Below, piece after piece: positions 8,045 to 15,387 of a DNA stretch of 16,188 nucleotides. How positions within the stretch are numbered: the stretch's first letter is position 1; every line of letters begins with the position of its first letter. This DNA comes from an uncultured Erythrobacter sp. GTDB lineage: Bacteria; Pseudomonadota; Alphaproteobacteria; Sphingomonadales; Sphingomonadaceae. The translations under genes were made by a program, and so were the position numbers. The DNA lies in NCBI GenBank assembly GCA_947258465.1, contig CAMYIQ010000286.1, forward strand, positions 1 to 16,188, written 5' to 3'. Under the pieces are notes generated by a model. The model ran no database searches and had not been told where the DNA came from. It was given only the letters and a program-made list of their open reading frames with translations.

Positions 8045-9402
8045 CCCTTCTTCTCCGCCGCCTTCTTCTTTTTCATCGCGTCGTGGAAGCGATCGGCCCA
8101 ACCGGGTTTTACCACCTGATCGCCGCGCACCACGCGCAGGTCGCCATCGCCGACATCGCGGCTGACCGCGCTGCCCGCGGCGACGATTGCATCGGCGCCG
8201 ATCCGCACCGGGGCGATCAGCGCGCTGTTCGAGCCGATGAAGGCTCGCTCGCCGATCACGGTCTTGTATTTGAAGTATCCGTCGTAATTGCAGGTGATCG
8301 TGCCCGCGCCGATATTGGCCCCCGCGCCCACTTCGGCATCGCCGAGATAGGTCAGGTGGTTCGCTTTGGCACCTTCGCCCAGCGTGGTCTTCTTCATCTC
8401 GACGAAATTGCCGACCTTGCTGTCTTTCTCCATCACTGCGCCGGGACGCAAACGGGCGTAAGGGCCGACCGAGCAACCTTCACCGACACGCGCGCCTTCG
8501 AGATGGCTGAACGCGCGAATGGTGGCGCCATCCGCCACGCTGACACCGGGGCCGAAGACGACATTGGGCTCGACGGTCACATCGCGGCCCAGCTCGGTGT
8601 CCCAGCTGAAGAACACCGTCTCGGGCGCCTTGAGCGATGCGCCGCCGGCCATTGCTTCCTCGCGTTTAAGCGCCTGCCATTGGGCTTCGGCTGTCGCGAG
8701 CTCGGCGCGCGAGTTGATTCCTGCCACCTCGTCCGCATCCGTCTCGATAACCTTGACCCGATCGCCGCGCGCGATCGCTCCGGTGGCGACATCGGGCAAA
8801 TAATATTCGCCCTGCGCATTGTCGTTGTCGACCGCGTCCAGCAGCGGCCACATATCGTCCGAATGCGCCACGATCAGGCCCGAATTGCACAGGTCACAAG
8901 CGCGCTCCTCGGCATTCGCGTCCTTATATTCGACCATTTTCGAAACCGTGCCGTCCGCATCGGCGATGATGCGGCCATAGGCGAGCGGATCGGCGGGGCG
9001 GAAACCGAGCACCGCGACCTTGGCCCCTTCGTTCAGCGCCGCAATCAGGCGCCGCACCGTATCGGCGCGCACCATCGGACAGTCGCCGAAGCAGACCAGG
9101 ATATGACCCGAAAATCCTTCGAGCGCCGCACGTGCCTGCAGGGCCGCATGCGCCGTGCCCAATTGCGGTTCCTGAAGCGCGGTTGTCACGCCCCGGTCGG
9201 CCAGCGCCGCGTCCAACTGTTCGCGCTTGTCGCCGACCACGACCACGGTGCGCTTGAGATCGAGCTCGGCAAAACTGTCGAGCAGGTGCAGCAGCATGGG
9301 ATGCCCCGCAATCGGGTGCAGGACCTTGTGCAGGTCGCTTTTCATGCGAGTGCCCTTGCCCGCGGCAAGGATGATGGCGGCGAAATCACGGTTCGTGTTC
9401 AT
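8041..9402 (-). CDS. glmU: Bifunctional GlcN-1-P acetyltransferase / GlcNAc-1-P uridyltransferase
   Basis: This cytoplasmic enzyme acetylates glucosamine-1-phosphate and then transfers UMP to make UDP-GlcNAc, the precursor of peptidoglycan and lipid A. It is 453 residues, close to E. coli GlmU (456). The N-terminal pyrophosphorylase signature is at residues 12-26 (LAAGKGTRMKS then K26). The middle of the uridyltransferase domain follows (CFGDCPMVRADTVRRL, GEYYLPDVATGAIARGD). The C-terminal half is a left-handed beta-helix of hexapeptide repeats (VFGPGVSVADGATIRAF, VGNFVEMKKTTLGEGAKANH, GANIGAGTITCNYDGY). It ends in a lysine-rich tail. I chose the ATG at 9402, giving MNTNRDFAAIILAAG; an upstream start at 9453 would add 17 residues that do not look like GlmU. 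AAGG lies about 10 bp upstream. gph diverges 62 bp away, and the HNH gene overlaps its stop. Confidence 0.96.
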   Translation of the reverse strand: MNTNRDFAAIILAAGKGTRMKSDLHKVLHPIAGHPMLLHLLDSFAELDLKRTVVVVGDKREQLDAALADRGVTTALQEPQLGTAHAALQARAALEGFSGHILVCFGDCPMVRADTVRRLIAALNEGAKVAVLGFRPADPLAYGRIIADADGTVSKMVEYKDANAEERACDLCNSGLIVAHSDDMWPLLDAVDNDNAQGEYYLPDVATGAIARGDRVKVIETDADEVAGINSRAELATAEAQWQALKREEAMAGGASLKAPETVFFSWDTELGRDVTVEPNVVFGPGVSVADGATIRAFSHLEGARVGEGCSVGPYARLRPGAVMEKDSKVGNFVEMKKTTLGEGAKANHLTYLGDAEVGAGANIGAGTITCNYDGYFKYKTVIGERAFIGSNSALIAPVRIGADAIVAAGSAVSRDVGDGDLRVVRGDQVVKPGWADRFHDAMKKKKAAEKKG

Positions 9403-9464
9403 GGTGAAGCGCCTTGCCACCAATCGCTTGCAGTTTGAAGGACCATCCTTCACCGCTTGCGCCC

Positions 9465-10136
9465 ATGACCGACCTGCCTTTCGCCATTATCGGCTTCGAC
9501 CTCGACGGAACCCTGCTCGAAACGCACCGCGATCTCGGTGCGGCCGTCAATCACGCTCTCGATCTGGGCGGGTTCGACCCGGTACCGGCCGACCATGCGA
9601 GCGACCTGATCGGCGGCGGAGCCAAGATCATGCTCAGGCGTGCGGTGGACGAGCAGGGCGGACTGCCGGACGAGGAATTTCGCCAGCTCTACAAGCGGAT
9701 GCTCGCCTATTACTCCGAAAACAATGCGGTGCACACGCAGCCCTATCCGCATGCGCGCGACGTGCTGGCCGAGCTTGCCGGGCGCAAGATCGCGATGGCG
9801 GTGGTGACCAACAAATTCGAGAGCTTCGCCCGCCAGATCCTCGAAACGCTCGACCTCGCCGAGCATTTCGTCGCGATCATCGGCGGCGATACGATGGGCA
9901 AGGGACGCGCCAAGCCCGCACCAGACCCGATATTCGAAGCGATCGAACGTGGCGGCGGCGGCAGCTTCGCCTTCGTCGGCGACAGTTCGTATGACGTCAA
10001 GGCGGCACGCGCTGCGGACGTCCCGGTCATCGGTGCGCGTTACGGCTATTGCGACAAGCCGCGCGGGGAACTGGGCGCGGATGCGGAAATCGATTCGCTG
10101 GCAGAGCTGATCCCCGCGCTGGGCCGACTGAGCTGA
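9465..10136 (+). CDS. gph: HAD-family phosphoglycolate phosphatase
   Basis: This is a haloacid dehalogenase-type phosphatase of 223 residues, the usual Gph length. It probably hydrolyses 2-phosphoglycolate, which arises from DNA repair of 3'-phosphoglycolate ends. HAD motif I is FDLDGTLLET with nucleophile D12 and general acid D14. Motif II is VVTNK. Motif III is the lysine of KPAPDP, and motif IV is GDSSYD. A helical C1 cap lies between motifs I and II. Substrate cannot be settled from motifs alone, because pyrophosphatases such as PpaX look similar. I chose the ATG at 9465. An in-frame ATG at 9414 would add 17 residues that overlap the glmU leader. No good ribosome binding site lies just before 9465; GAAGGA at 9437-9442 is too far. 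It diverges from glmU. Confidence 0.85.
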   Translation: MTDLPFAIIGFDLDGTLLETHRDLGAAVNHALDLGGFDPVPADHASDLIGGGAKIMLRRAVDEQGGLPDEEFRQLYKRMLAYYSENNAVHTQPYPHARDVLAELAGRKIAMAVVTNKFESFARQILETLDLAEHFVAIIGGDTMGKGRAKPAPDPIFEAIERGGGGSFAFVGDSSYDVKAARAADVPVIGARYGYCDKPRGELGADAEIDSLAELIPALGRLS

Positions 10137-10220
10137 ACGGCCCGCCGCTACGGAATCGCGGCCCACCATACCCGGTGTTGCAAGTGCGAAGGGAACGTGC
10201 CACCTCACGCGCCGATTGAC

Positions 10221-10239
10221 CTTTACGTAAACGATAAAG
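10221..10239. promoter_or_regulatory. Operator-like dyad upstream of the SDR gene
   Basis: CTTTACGTAAACGATAAAG has matching ends (CTTTA and TAAAG) and contains a perfect 10-bp palindrome, TTTACGTAAA, at 10222-10231. It lies 13 bp before the SDR start and just before the AGGAG ribosome binding site (10241-10245). TTGACC at 10216-10221 looks like a -35 box but would place the -10 on the ribosome binding site, so the promoter itself is not resolved. A TTTACGT/ACGTAAA dyad fits a MerR-type regulator such as LiuR, known for acyl-CoA and branched-chain catabolism genes. That link is from memory of the motif, not shown here. Confidence 0.45.
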
Positions 10240-10252
10240 CAGGAGCAGCCCC

Positions 10253-11182
10253 ATGAGCATCGATTTCAAGGACAAGGTAGCTATCGTCACCGGCGCCGGC
10301 GGCGGTCTGGGCCGCGAATACGCGCTCGAACTTGCCCGCCGCGGCGCGAAGGTCGTGGTCAACGACCTCGGCGGTGCGCGCGACGGCACCGGCCATTCGG
10401 ACATGGCGCTGCAGGTTGTCGAGGAAATCGAGAAGGCCGGCGGCGAAGCCGTATCGAATGGCGGCTCGGTCACCGAATTCGAGCAGATGGAAAAGATGGT
10501 CGCCGACGCCAAGCAAAAGTGGGGCGGCGTGCATGTCGTCATCAACAATGCGGGCGTGCTGCGCGACAAGACCTTCGCCAAGATGACGATGGACGATTTC
10601 GAATTCGTCGTCGACGTCCACCTCAACGGTTCGGCCAATGTCGCCAAGGCCGCCTGGGAAACCATGCGCGAGCAGGCCTATGGCCGCATCCTCATGACCG
10701 CATCATCGACCGGCCTGTTCGGCAATTTCGGCCAGGCCAATTACGGCGCCGCCAAGCTCGGCCTCGCGGGTCTCACCAAGACGCTTCAGCTCGAAGGCGC
10801 GAAGTACAACATCAAGGTGAACACGATTTCGCCGGTCGCGGGCACGCGCATGACCGAAGACCTGTTCCCCGAAGAAGCCTTCAAGCTGTTCGATCCGGTG
10901 AACGTCGTCCCGGCCGCGCTCTTCCTCGTCAGCGAAGATGCGCCGACCAACGCCATTGTCGGCGCGGGCGCAGGCGGCTTCCATAGCGCCTGGACCGTTA
11001 TGAACGACGCCGTGTGGCTCAAGGACGAAGACCGTACGGTCGAAGGCTTTGCCGCCAATTGGGACAAGATCAGCGAATTCTCGAACCTTAAGGCCCCGCA
11101 ATCGGGTAGCGAGCAGTCGGGTGCGATCCTGACCGCGATGCAGAAGGTCACCGGCACCGGGCCGGGCAGCGCGCGCGGCTGA
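10253..11182 (+). CDS. SDR oxidoreductase, (3R)-hydroxyacyl-CoA dehydrogenase-like (MFE-2 type)
   Basis: This classical short-chain dehydrogenase of 309 residues has a 60-90 residue C-terminal extension beyond the usual 250. It resembles the dehydrogenase unit of eukaryotic multifunctional enzyme 2 (HSD17B4), which oxidises (3R)-hydroxyacyl-CoA in beta-oxidation. The cofactor loop is TGAGGGLG (residues 13-20), followed by REYALELARRGAKVVVNDLG, the MFE-2-like stretch with an acidic residue (D38) that favours NAD. NNAG is at 98-101. The catalytic set is S151 (in TASSTG), Y164 and K168, the same numbers as in rat MFE-2. No hydratase or SCP-2 domain is attached. The ATG at 10253 has AGGAG 7 bp upstream and an operator-like dyad before that. 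It stands alone, ending at a terminator. A role in fatty acid or other acyl-CoA breakdown is inferred. Confidence 0.85.
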   Translation: MSIDFKDKVAIVTGAGGGLGREYALELARRGAKVVVNDLGGARDGTGHSDMALQVVEEIEKAGGEAVSNGGSVTEFEQMEKMVADAKQKWGGVHVVINNAGVLRDKTFAKMTMDDFEFVVDVHLNGSANVAKAAWETMREQAYGRILMTASSTGLFGNFGQANYGAAKLGLAGLTKTLQLEGAKYNIKVNTISPVAGTRMTEDLFPEEAFKLFDPVNVVPAALFLVSEDAPTNAIVGAGAGGFHSAWTVMNDAVWLKDEDRTVEGFAANWDKISEFSNLKAPQSGSEQSGAILTAMQKVTGTGPGSARG

Positions 11183-11207
11183 ACTGCCGGATATGGTTCG
11201 TAAAATG

Positions 11208-11237
11208 GGGCTCGTGCTGCGGCACGGGCCCTTTTTC
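11208..11237. terminator. Strong, likely bidirectional intrinsic terminator
   Basis: GGGCTCGTGC (11208-11217) pairs with GCACGGGCCC (11222-11231), with one G-T wobble and a TGCG loop. TTTTT follows at 11232-11236 for the + strand (SDR gene). On the minus strand the same stem is followed by ATTTTACG, a shorter T run, so it can also end the cysE-DUF2794 transcript, whose last stop is at 11244. Convergent genes share it. Confidence 0.9.
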
Positions 11238-11243
11238 GTGGAG

Positions 11244-11594
11244 CTACTGATCGATCGCCTTGAGCAGGCTGCGTTCGACCGGGGCGATCACGCCGGGTAG
11301 CTCGTGGCCGCGTTTGAGCACCTGGCCATGTTCGCCGAACAGCGTCCACATGCCCTGCTTGTTGCGTAGGGCCGGGCGTTTTTCGATCCGCGCCTGCGGA
11401 CGTTCGGCGGCGCGGCGAAAGGCAGCGAAGACCGCAAAATCTCTGGTAAAATCCATCGCGTAGTCGCGCCACTGACCAGCGGCGACCATGCGCCCGTAGA
11501 GATCGAGAATACGGGTCAGCTCGTCGCGACCGAAGCCGATCTGCTGCGGTTTGCGACCCGGGAATGCGACGACCGTCTCGCCGAGAAAGCTCAT
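11244..11594 (-). CDS. DUF2794 family protein
   Basis: This 116-residue cytoplasmic protein is of unknown function. It resembles the alphaproteobacterial DUF2794 family by its middle segment (FGRDELTRILDLYGRMVAAG, then WRDYAMDF) and by an FAAFRRAAERPQARIEKRP stretch followed by RNKQGMWTLFGEHGQVLKRG. No signal peptide or membrane segment is seen, and it is rich in arginine, mostly in the second half. The ATG at 11594 overlaps the cysE stop by one base (TGATG), so translation is very likely coupled to cysE. It is the last gene of the DUF2066-hdaA-cysE-DUF2794 unit, and a terminator lies just past its stop. No catalytic motif is visible, and I would not infer a role beyond the link with cysE. 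Confidence 0.8.
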   Translation of the reverse strand: MSFLGETVVAFPGRKPQQIGFGRDELTRILDLYGRMVAAGQWRDYAMDFTRDFAVFAAFRRAAERPQARIEKRPALRNKQGMWTLFGEHGQVLKRGHELPGVIAPVERSLLKAIDQ

Positions 11595-12283
11595 CAATCC
11601 TCGGTCCCGCTGCGCCGCGCCGGTTCGCGTTCGGCACGCAATGCTTCGATTTCGCTGCGGAGCGATTTCAGCTCGCCTTCCAGCTTTTCGATACAATCGC
11701 GGCTCGGCTCGCACGGATCGTCGCAAGGCGTGCCATAGGGGATGAACTCCTTCACCCATTCTTCCGCCGGAACCAGTGTGCTGCGGGCCTTGAGGCCTAT
11801 CATGGTTGCCCCTTCGGGCACTTCGTCGGTGACGACGGCATTGGCCCCGATGCGTGCGCGGCGGCCGATGGTGATCGGCCCGATGACCTGTGCACCCGAA
11901 CCGATGATGACCTCGTCCGAGATAGTCGGGTGGCGCTTGCCGCCCTTGCCATTGGTCGGGTTGGTGCCGCCCAGCGTCACGCATTGGTAGATGGTCACGT
12001 TGTCGCCGATTTCGGCGGTTTCGCCGATGACCGAAAAGCCGTGATCGATGAACAAGTTCTTGCCGATCTTGGCGCCGGGATGAATGTCGATCGCGGTCAG
12101 CCAGCGGCTCCAGTGATTGACTAGCCGCGCGAGGAAGAACAGTTCGGCCTCGAACAGCCAATGTGCGATACGATGATAGAAGACCGCCCACACACCGGGA
12201 TAGGTCAGCACCTCCCAGCGGCTGCGAGGGGCCGGATCGCGTGCCTTCACGCTGTCGAGATAGGCGGCAAGCCGTTCGAACAT
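11594..12283 (-). CDS. cysE: Serine O-acetyltransferase
   Basis: This makes O-acetylserine from serine and acetyl-CoA, the first committed step of cysteine synthesis, in the cytoplasm. It is 229 residues, shorter than E. coli CysE (273) because the N-terminal helical domain is reduced, as in EpsC-type enzymes. A left-handed beta-helix of hexapeptide repeats covers about residues 68-170 (IHPGAKIGKNLFIDHGFSVI and GETAEIGDNVTIYQ). The catalytic histidine is in FIDHGF, and the GTNPTNGKGGKRHPTI loop for acetyl-CoA is present. A cysteine-bearing tail (CDDPCEPSRDC) and a predicted coiled coil follow at the C-terminus. The ATG at 12283 has GGGAG about 10 bp upstream. It begins 26 bp after hdaA and overlaps the DUF2794 start. 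Confidence 0.93.
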   Translation of the reverse strand: MFERLAAYLDSVKARDPAPRSRWEVLTYPGVWAVFYHRIAHWLFEAELFFLARLVNHWSRWLTAIDIHPGAKIGKNLFIDHGFSVIGETAEIGDNVTIYQCVTLGGTNPTNGKGGKRHPTISDEVIIGSGAQVIGPITIGRRARIGANAVVTDEVPEGATMIGLKARSTLVPAEEWVKEFIPYGTPCDDPCEPSRDCIEKLEGELKSLRSEIEALRAEREPARRSGTED

Positions 12284-12309
12284 TGGGCTATTCTCCCATT
12301 TGGGGGCGA

Positions 12310-12924
12310 TTAAAGCAAGCGGCCCTGATCCGGCCCCTGCACCGCCTCCAGCGCGTCCCGCCAGATAGATAGGGTTGCCGGAACCTGCCGTTCAAGGCTG
12401 AGCCGGTCGATTTCGGCGACGATTTTCTCTATCGCGGCGTAGCTGCGCTCCATTCGCGGAATGAGATAAGCGGGTGCGCCGTCGCCCAGAGCAAGACCTC
12501 GCTGGGCTGCATGGGAGAGCATCAGATCCGCTGCCAACCTATCATCGGGGGGGGCGATCTGGAGCTGCAAGGCCGCGCCCATTCGGCTGCGCAGATCGGG
12601 AAGCGTAATGGCCCACCGTTCCCCATCGACCACCAGCAGCAGCGGGAGCCCGCTCTCCTGCGCGCGGTTCCAGCGATGGAATATCTCGGTCTCGTCGAGG
12701 TCGGCGACGCCATCGATCACGGCGTCGGGATGATGTCCGGCGAACCAGCGTGCAAACAGCGATTTACCCGATCGCGGAGGGCCGTGGAGAATCGCGGTGC
12801 GAAACGGCCAGTTCTCCGGCGCGCCGAGCGCTTCGGCAACCGCGCGGTTGCTCGATCCGATGACTATACTTGCCGGTTGCCCCGAACCGGCGGGACTCAG
12901 CGGGAGAGCGATTTGCGAGGCCAT
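12310..12924 (-). CDS. hdaA: HdaA, DnaA/Hda-like regulator of replication initiation
   Basis: This AAA+ protein of 204 residues lacks the DNA-binding domain of DnaA. Hda proteins bind the DNA-loaded beta clamp and stimulate hydrolysis of DnaA-bound ATP, which prevents re-initiation. The clamp-binding motif QIALPL is at residues 4-9, matching the QLxLPL consensus. Walker A is GPPRSGKS (48-55). The Walker B region is AVIDGVAD (about 68-75), which is weaker than usual. LPDLRSRM (about 108-115) holds the expected arginine finger position (R114). A C-terminal helical lid follows. The sensor-1 strand (LLLVVDGERW) lacks the usual polar residue. The ATG at 12924 is 12 bp after DUF2066, with only a weak site upstream. 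The order DUF2066-hda near purM is common in proteobacteria and supports the call. Confidence 0.87.
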   Translation of the reverse strand: MASQIALPLSPAGSGQPASIVIGSSNRAVAEALGAPENWPFRTAILHGPPRSGKSLFARWFAGHHPDAVIDGVADLDETEIFHRWNRAQESGLPLLLVVDGERWAITLPDLRSRMGAALQLQIAPPDDRLAADLMLSHAAQRGLALGDGAPAYLIPRMERSYAAIEKIVAEIDRLSLERQVPATLSIWRDALEAVQGPDQGRLL

Positions 12925-12936
12925 CGCTTTCGCGTC

Positions 12937-14208
12937 TCAGCGGCTGATGGCGAGCGCGTTGCTGCCTTGGGTGACGGTGAAACCGCGCGCGCGCAGGGCT
13001 TCGGCCAATTGCCCGATCGACCCTGAATAGCTCACCGTCATCACCGAAGTCCCGCCGATCGCGGTGCTGCGGATGCCGGTGCTGCGGACACCGGGCGTCC
13101 CCCTCACCGCGCTGACCGCACCATCGAATGCAGCGGCGTCGGGCGTGACAACCTGGACGGTATAGAGCGCGACCGACCCTTCGGGAGGCGGCGTGCGGAC
13201 CGGCGCTGCGGTGATCGCGTCCCCGCTTTCGGCGGTCGGTTCCGACGCGGCAGCCGCCGCCTGTTCCTGCGCACGCAAGGCGCGGCCCAGCTCGAGCAGT
13301 CGCTGGAGTGCTGGATCCAGCTCGGGCGTGCCGATATTGAGCGTGGGGTCGGGACGCAGCTTTCCATCCGCAAGGGCGAGTTCGAAGATGCGATCGAACC
13401 GGACGACCGCCCGTTCGAGCATCACCGGCAGTTCGGCAGGCGACGCGGCGGTCATATCGAATCCGTCGAGAAATGTGTTGTCGGGACCGTAGCGGGCAGT
13501 GAACGTCCCTTCGATCGGGCCGCCGGGATAGGTATAGCGCAAATTGGCGATAGGGATGAGCACATCCGCTGCACCGAACTGGTCGAGCGCATTGCGCCAC
13601 CAGGTCCGGCTGCGGCGCCCGGTCTGACCGTAGGTGAGAAGAAGCGAATCGCCCCCCGCCCCCGTCGGCCTTACGTAATCGATCCGGCTTTGCCCCGCCT
13701 GATATTCGGCCCAGGCTCGTTGCCAGGGGTTGCGCCGTTCATAGATCATCTGGGTACCGGCCGAGACCGTGACCGGAAGCAGCAGCATCGGGGCCGACCG
13801 CCGGGCTTCGCCTTCCGATCCCAGATAGCGCGAGGCGCGCTGGCGATCGAACACGACCCCGAGCGTGGCGATATAGCGCTTCGGCCCAAGCCGTTCGCGC
13901 TCGATCACGATGGCGGAAACAAGACCTTCAATCTGCGAATCGCTCAGTTGTGGCCCATCCAGCTTTTCCCAGGCTTTGCGCTGCGCTTCTTCCCATGCCT
14001 GTGCGCGCGCCTCCGTCCCGCTATCCGCGCTCACGTCCACCTCTATGCCCGAGACCTGAATGTCGCTGGTCGAGGCGACAGGCGCGATCCCGCGCTCGCC
14101 GCCGACCTGGGCCAATACCGCCATGCCCAGCACGCCGAACAGGGCAAGTGCCAGCGCCAGAACTACGGGGCGACGAAAGGCTGGATGGAAGGGAATGGTA
14201 TGGCTCAT
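12937..14208 (-). CDS. DUF2066 domain-containing exported or anchored protein
   Basis: This 423-residue protein of unknown function belongs to the DUF2066 family that recurs between purM and hda in proteobacteria. Residues about 14-33 (VVLALALALFGVLGMAVLAQ) form a signal peptide or N-terminal anchor, so the rest should be periplasmic. The DUF2066 core covers about residues 47-280, with the start DIQVSGIEVDVSADSGTEAR, the YIATLGVVFDRQRAS motif, and MLLLPVTV, a conserved strand. An Ala/Glu-rich linker follows (about residues 310-345). A C-terminal alpha/beta segment (VALYTVQVVTPDAAAFDGAV and GTPGVRSTGIRST) resembles a small ferredoxin-like fold. I chose the ATG at 14208; the open frame extends much further upstream on this strand only because it is antisense to purM. 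It diverges from purM by 69 bp. Confidence 0.8.
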   Translation of the reverse strand: MSHTIPFHPAFRRPVVLALALALFGVLGMAVLAQVGGERGIAPVASTSDIQVSGIEVDVSADSGTEARAQAWEEAQRKAWEKLDGPQLSDSQIEGLVSAIVIERERLGPKRYIATLGVVFDRQRASRYLGSEGEARRSAPMLLLPVTVSAGTQMIYERRNPWQRAWAEYQAGQSRIDYVRPTGAGGDSLLLTYGQTGRRSRTWWRNALDQFGAADVLIPIANLRYTYPGGPIEGTFTARYGPDNTFLDGFDMTAASPAELPVMLERAVVRFDRIFELALADGKLRPDPTLNIGTPELDPALQRLLELGRALRAQEQAAAAASEPTAESGDAITAAPVRTPPPEGSVALYTVQVVTPDAAAFDGAVSAVRGTPGVRSTGIRSTAIGGTSVMTVSYSGSIGQLAEALRARGFTVTQGSNALAISR

Positions 14209-14222
14209 GGGGAAAACAGGGC

Positions 14223-14241
14223 GCCTTTTGCCGAAAGGCAA
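14223..14241. other. Hairpin in the DUF2066/purM divergent region
   Basis: Two alternative stems overlap here: GCCTTT (14223-14228) with AAAGGC (14234-14239), and TTGCC (14228-14232) with GGCAA (14237-14241) around a GAAA tetraloop. It lies 36 bp before the purM start. It may be a leader structure or a protein site; no function is known to me, and no riboswitch class is recognised. Confidence 0.3.
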
Positions 14242-14277
14242 CTGGAAATCCAAGCGCGAATGCGTAAGGCGGGTGGG

Positions 14278-15387
14278 ATGAGTGACGAACCGCGCCAGAA
14301 TACGCCGTCCTACACCTATGAACAGGCGGGGGTCTCGATCGAGGCGGGCAATGCGCTCGTCAAGGCGATCGGCCCGCTGGTAAAGGCCACCATGCGCCCC
14401 GGTGCGGACGGCGAGATCGGCGGGTTCGGCGGGTTTTTCGATCCCAAGGCCGCAGGCTACGAGGACCCGTTGCTGGTCGCAGGCAATGACGGCGTCGGCA
14501 CCAAACTCAAGCTCGCCATCGACAGCGACAAACATGATACTGTCGGGATCGATCTCGTGGCCATGTGCGTCAACGATCTGATCGTCCAGGGCGCCGAGCC
14601 ATTGTTCTTTCTCGATTATTTCGCCACCGGCAAGCTGGAAAACGGCGTTGCCGAGCGCGTGATCGCGGGCATCGCACGGGGCTGCCAGCAAGCAGGCTGC
14701 GCGCTGATTGGCGGCGAGACCGCGGAAATGCCCGGCATGTACGCCGAGGGGGATTACGACCTCGCCGGCTTCTGCGTCGGCGCGGTCGAACGCGGCGAGC
14801 AATTGACCGGCGAGCGTGTGGCTCCGGGACACGTTCTGCTCGGCCTCGCCAGTTCGGGGGTCCATTCGAACGGCTATTCGCTGGTCCGCAAGCTGGCGGC
14901 GGACAAGGCCTGGAAGCTCGACCGTCCGGCCCTGTTCGACCGTGATCGGCTGCTGATCGATGCGCTGATCGAGCCTACCCGAATCTATGTGAAGAGCCTC
15001 CTGCCGGTCGTGCGCGACGGGCTGATCGATGCGCTGGCGCATATCACCGGCGGCGGTCTGCTGGAGAATATCCCCCGCGTTCTGCCCGAAGGCGCGCATG
15101 CCGAGGTCGATGCCGATGGCTGGGAGCAACCCGGCCTGATGGCCTTCCTGCAGGCCCAGGGAAATATCGAACCGGGTGAAATGGCGCGCACGTTCAATTG
15201 CGGCGTCGGCATGGTTCTCGCGGTCGAGCCCGCCAACGCCGAGATCGTGCGCAGCCGCCTCGAGGAGGCAGGCGAAACGGTGCTGGCGATCGGCCGGATC
15301 GCGGAAGGGGAAAAGGGCTGCACCGTACGCGGTTCCGCCGGAACCTGGGCCGCGCGCGAGGGCTGGTCGGCGACCCACATTGCCTGA
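14278..15387 (+). CDS. purM: Phosphoribosylformylglycinamidine cyclo-ligase (AIR synthetase)
   Basis: This closes the imidazole ring of FGAM with ATP to give AIR, the fifth step of purine synthesis, in the cytoplasm. It is 369 residues, longer than E. coli PurM (345) because of an N-terminal extension (SDEPRQNTPSYTYEQAG). The first domain has GGFGGFFDPKAAGYEDPLLV and the DGVGTKLKLA ATP/phosphate loop. The GGETAEMPGMY motif, ASSGVHSNGYSLVRKL and HITGGGLLENIPRVLP follow, all highly conserved. The ATG at 14278 has AAGG about 8 bp upstream; an in-frame ATG at 14260 would add six residues but has no better site. The gene overlaps purN by 8 bp, giving coupled expression of the two purine genes. Confidence 0.96.
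   Translation: MSDEPRQNTPSYTYEQAGVSIEAGNALVKAIGPLVKATMRPGADGEIGGFGGFFDPKAAGYEDPLLVAGNDGVGTKLKLAIDSDKHDTVGIDLVAMCVNDLIVQGAEPLFFLDYFATGKLENGVAERVIAGIARGCQQAGCALIGGETAEMPGMYAEGDYDLAGFCVGAVERGEQLTGERVAPGHVLLGLASSGVHSNGYSLVRKLAADKAWKLDRPALFDRDRLLIDALIEPTRIYVKSLLPVVRDGLIDALAHITGGGLLENIPRVLPEGAHAEVDADGWEQPGLMAFLQAQGNIEPGEMARTFNCGVGMVLAVEPANAEIVRSRLEEAGETVLAIGRIAEGEKGCTVRGSAGTWAAREGWSATHIA

Noticed and set aside
7912..9438. 508-residue plus-strand open frame
   Set aside because: Lies opposite glmU and the HNH gene, both of which carry clear family motifs; composition is typical of a shadow frame.
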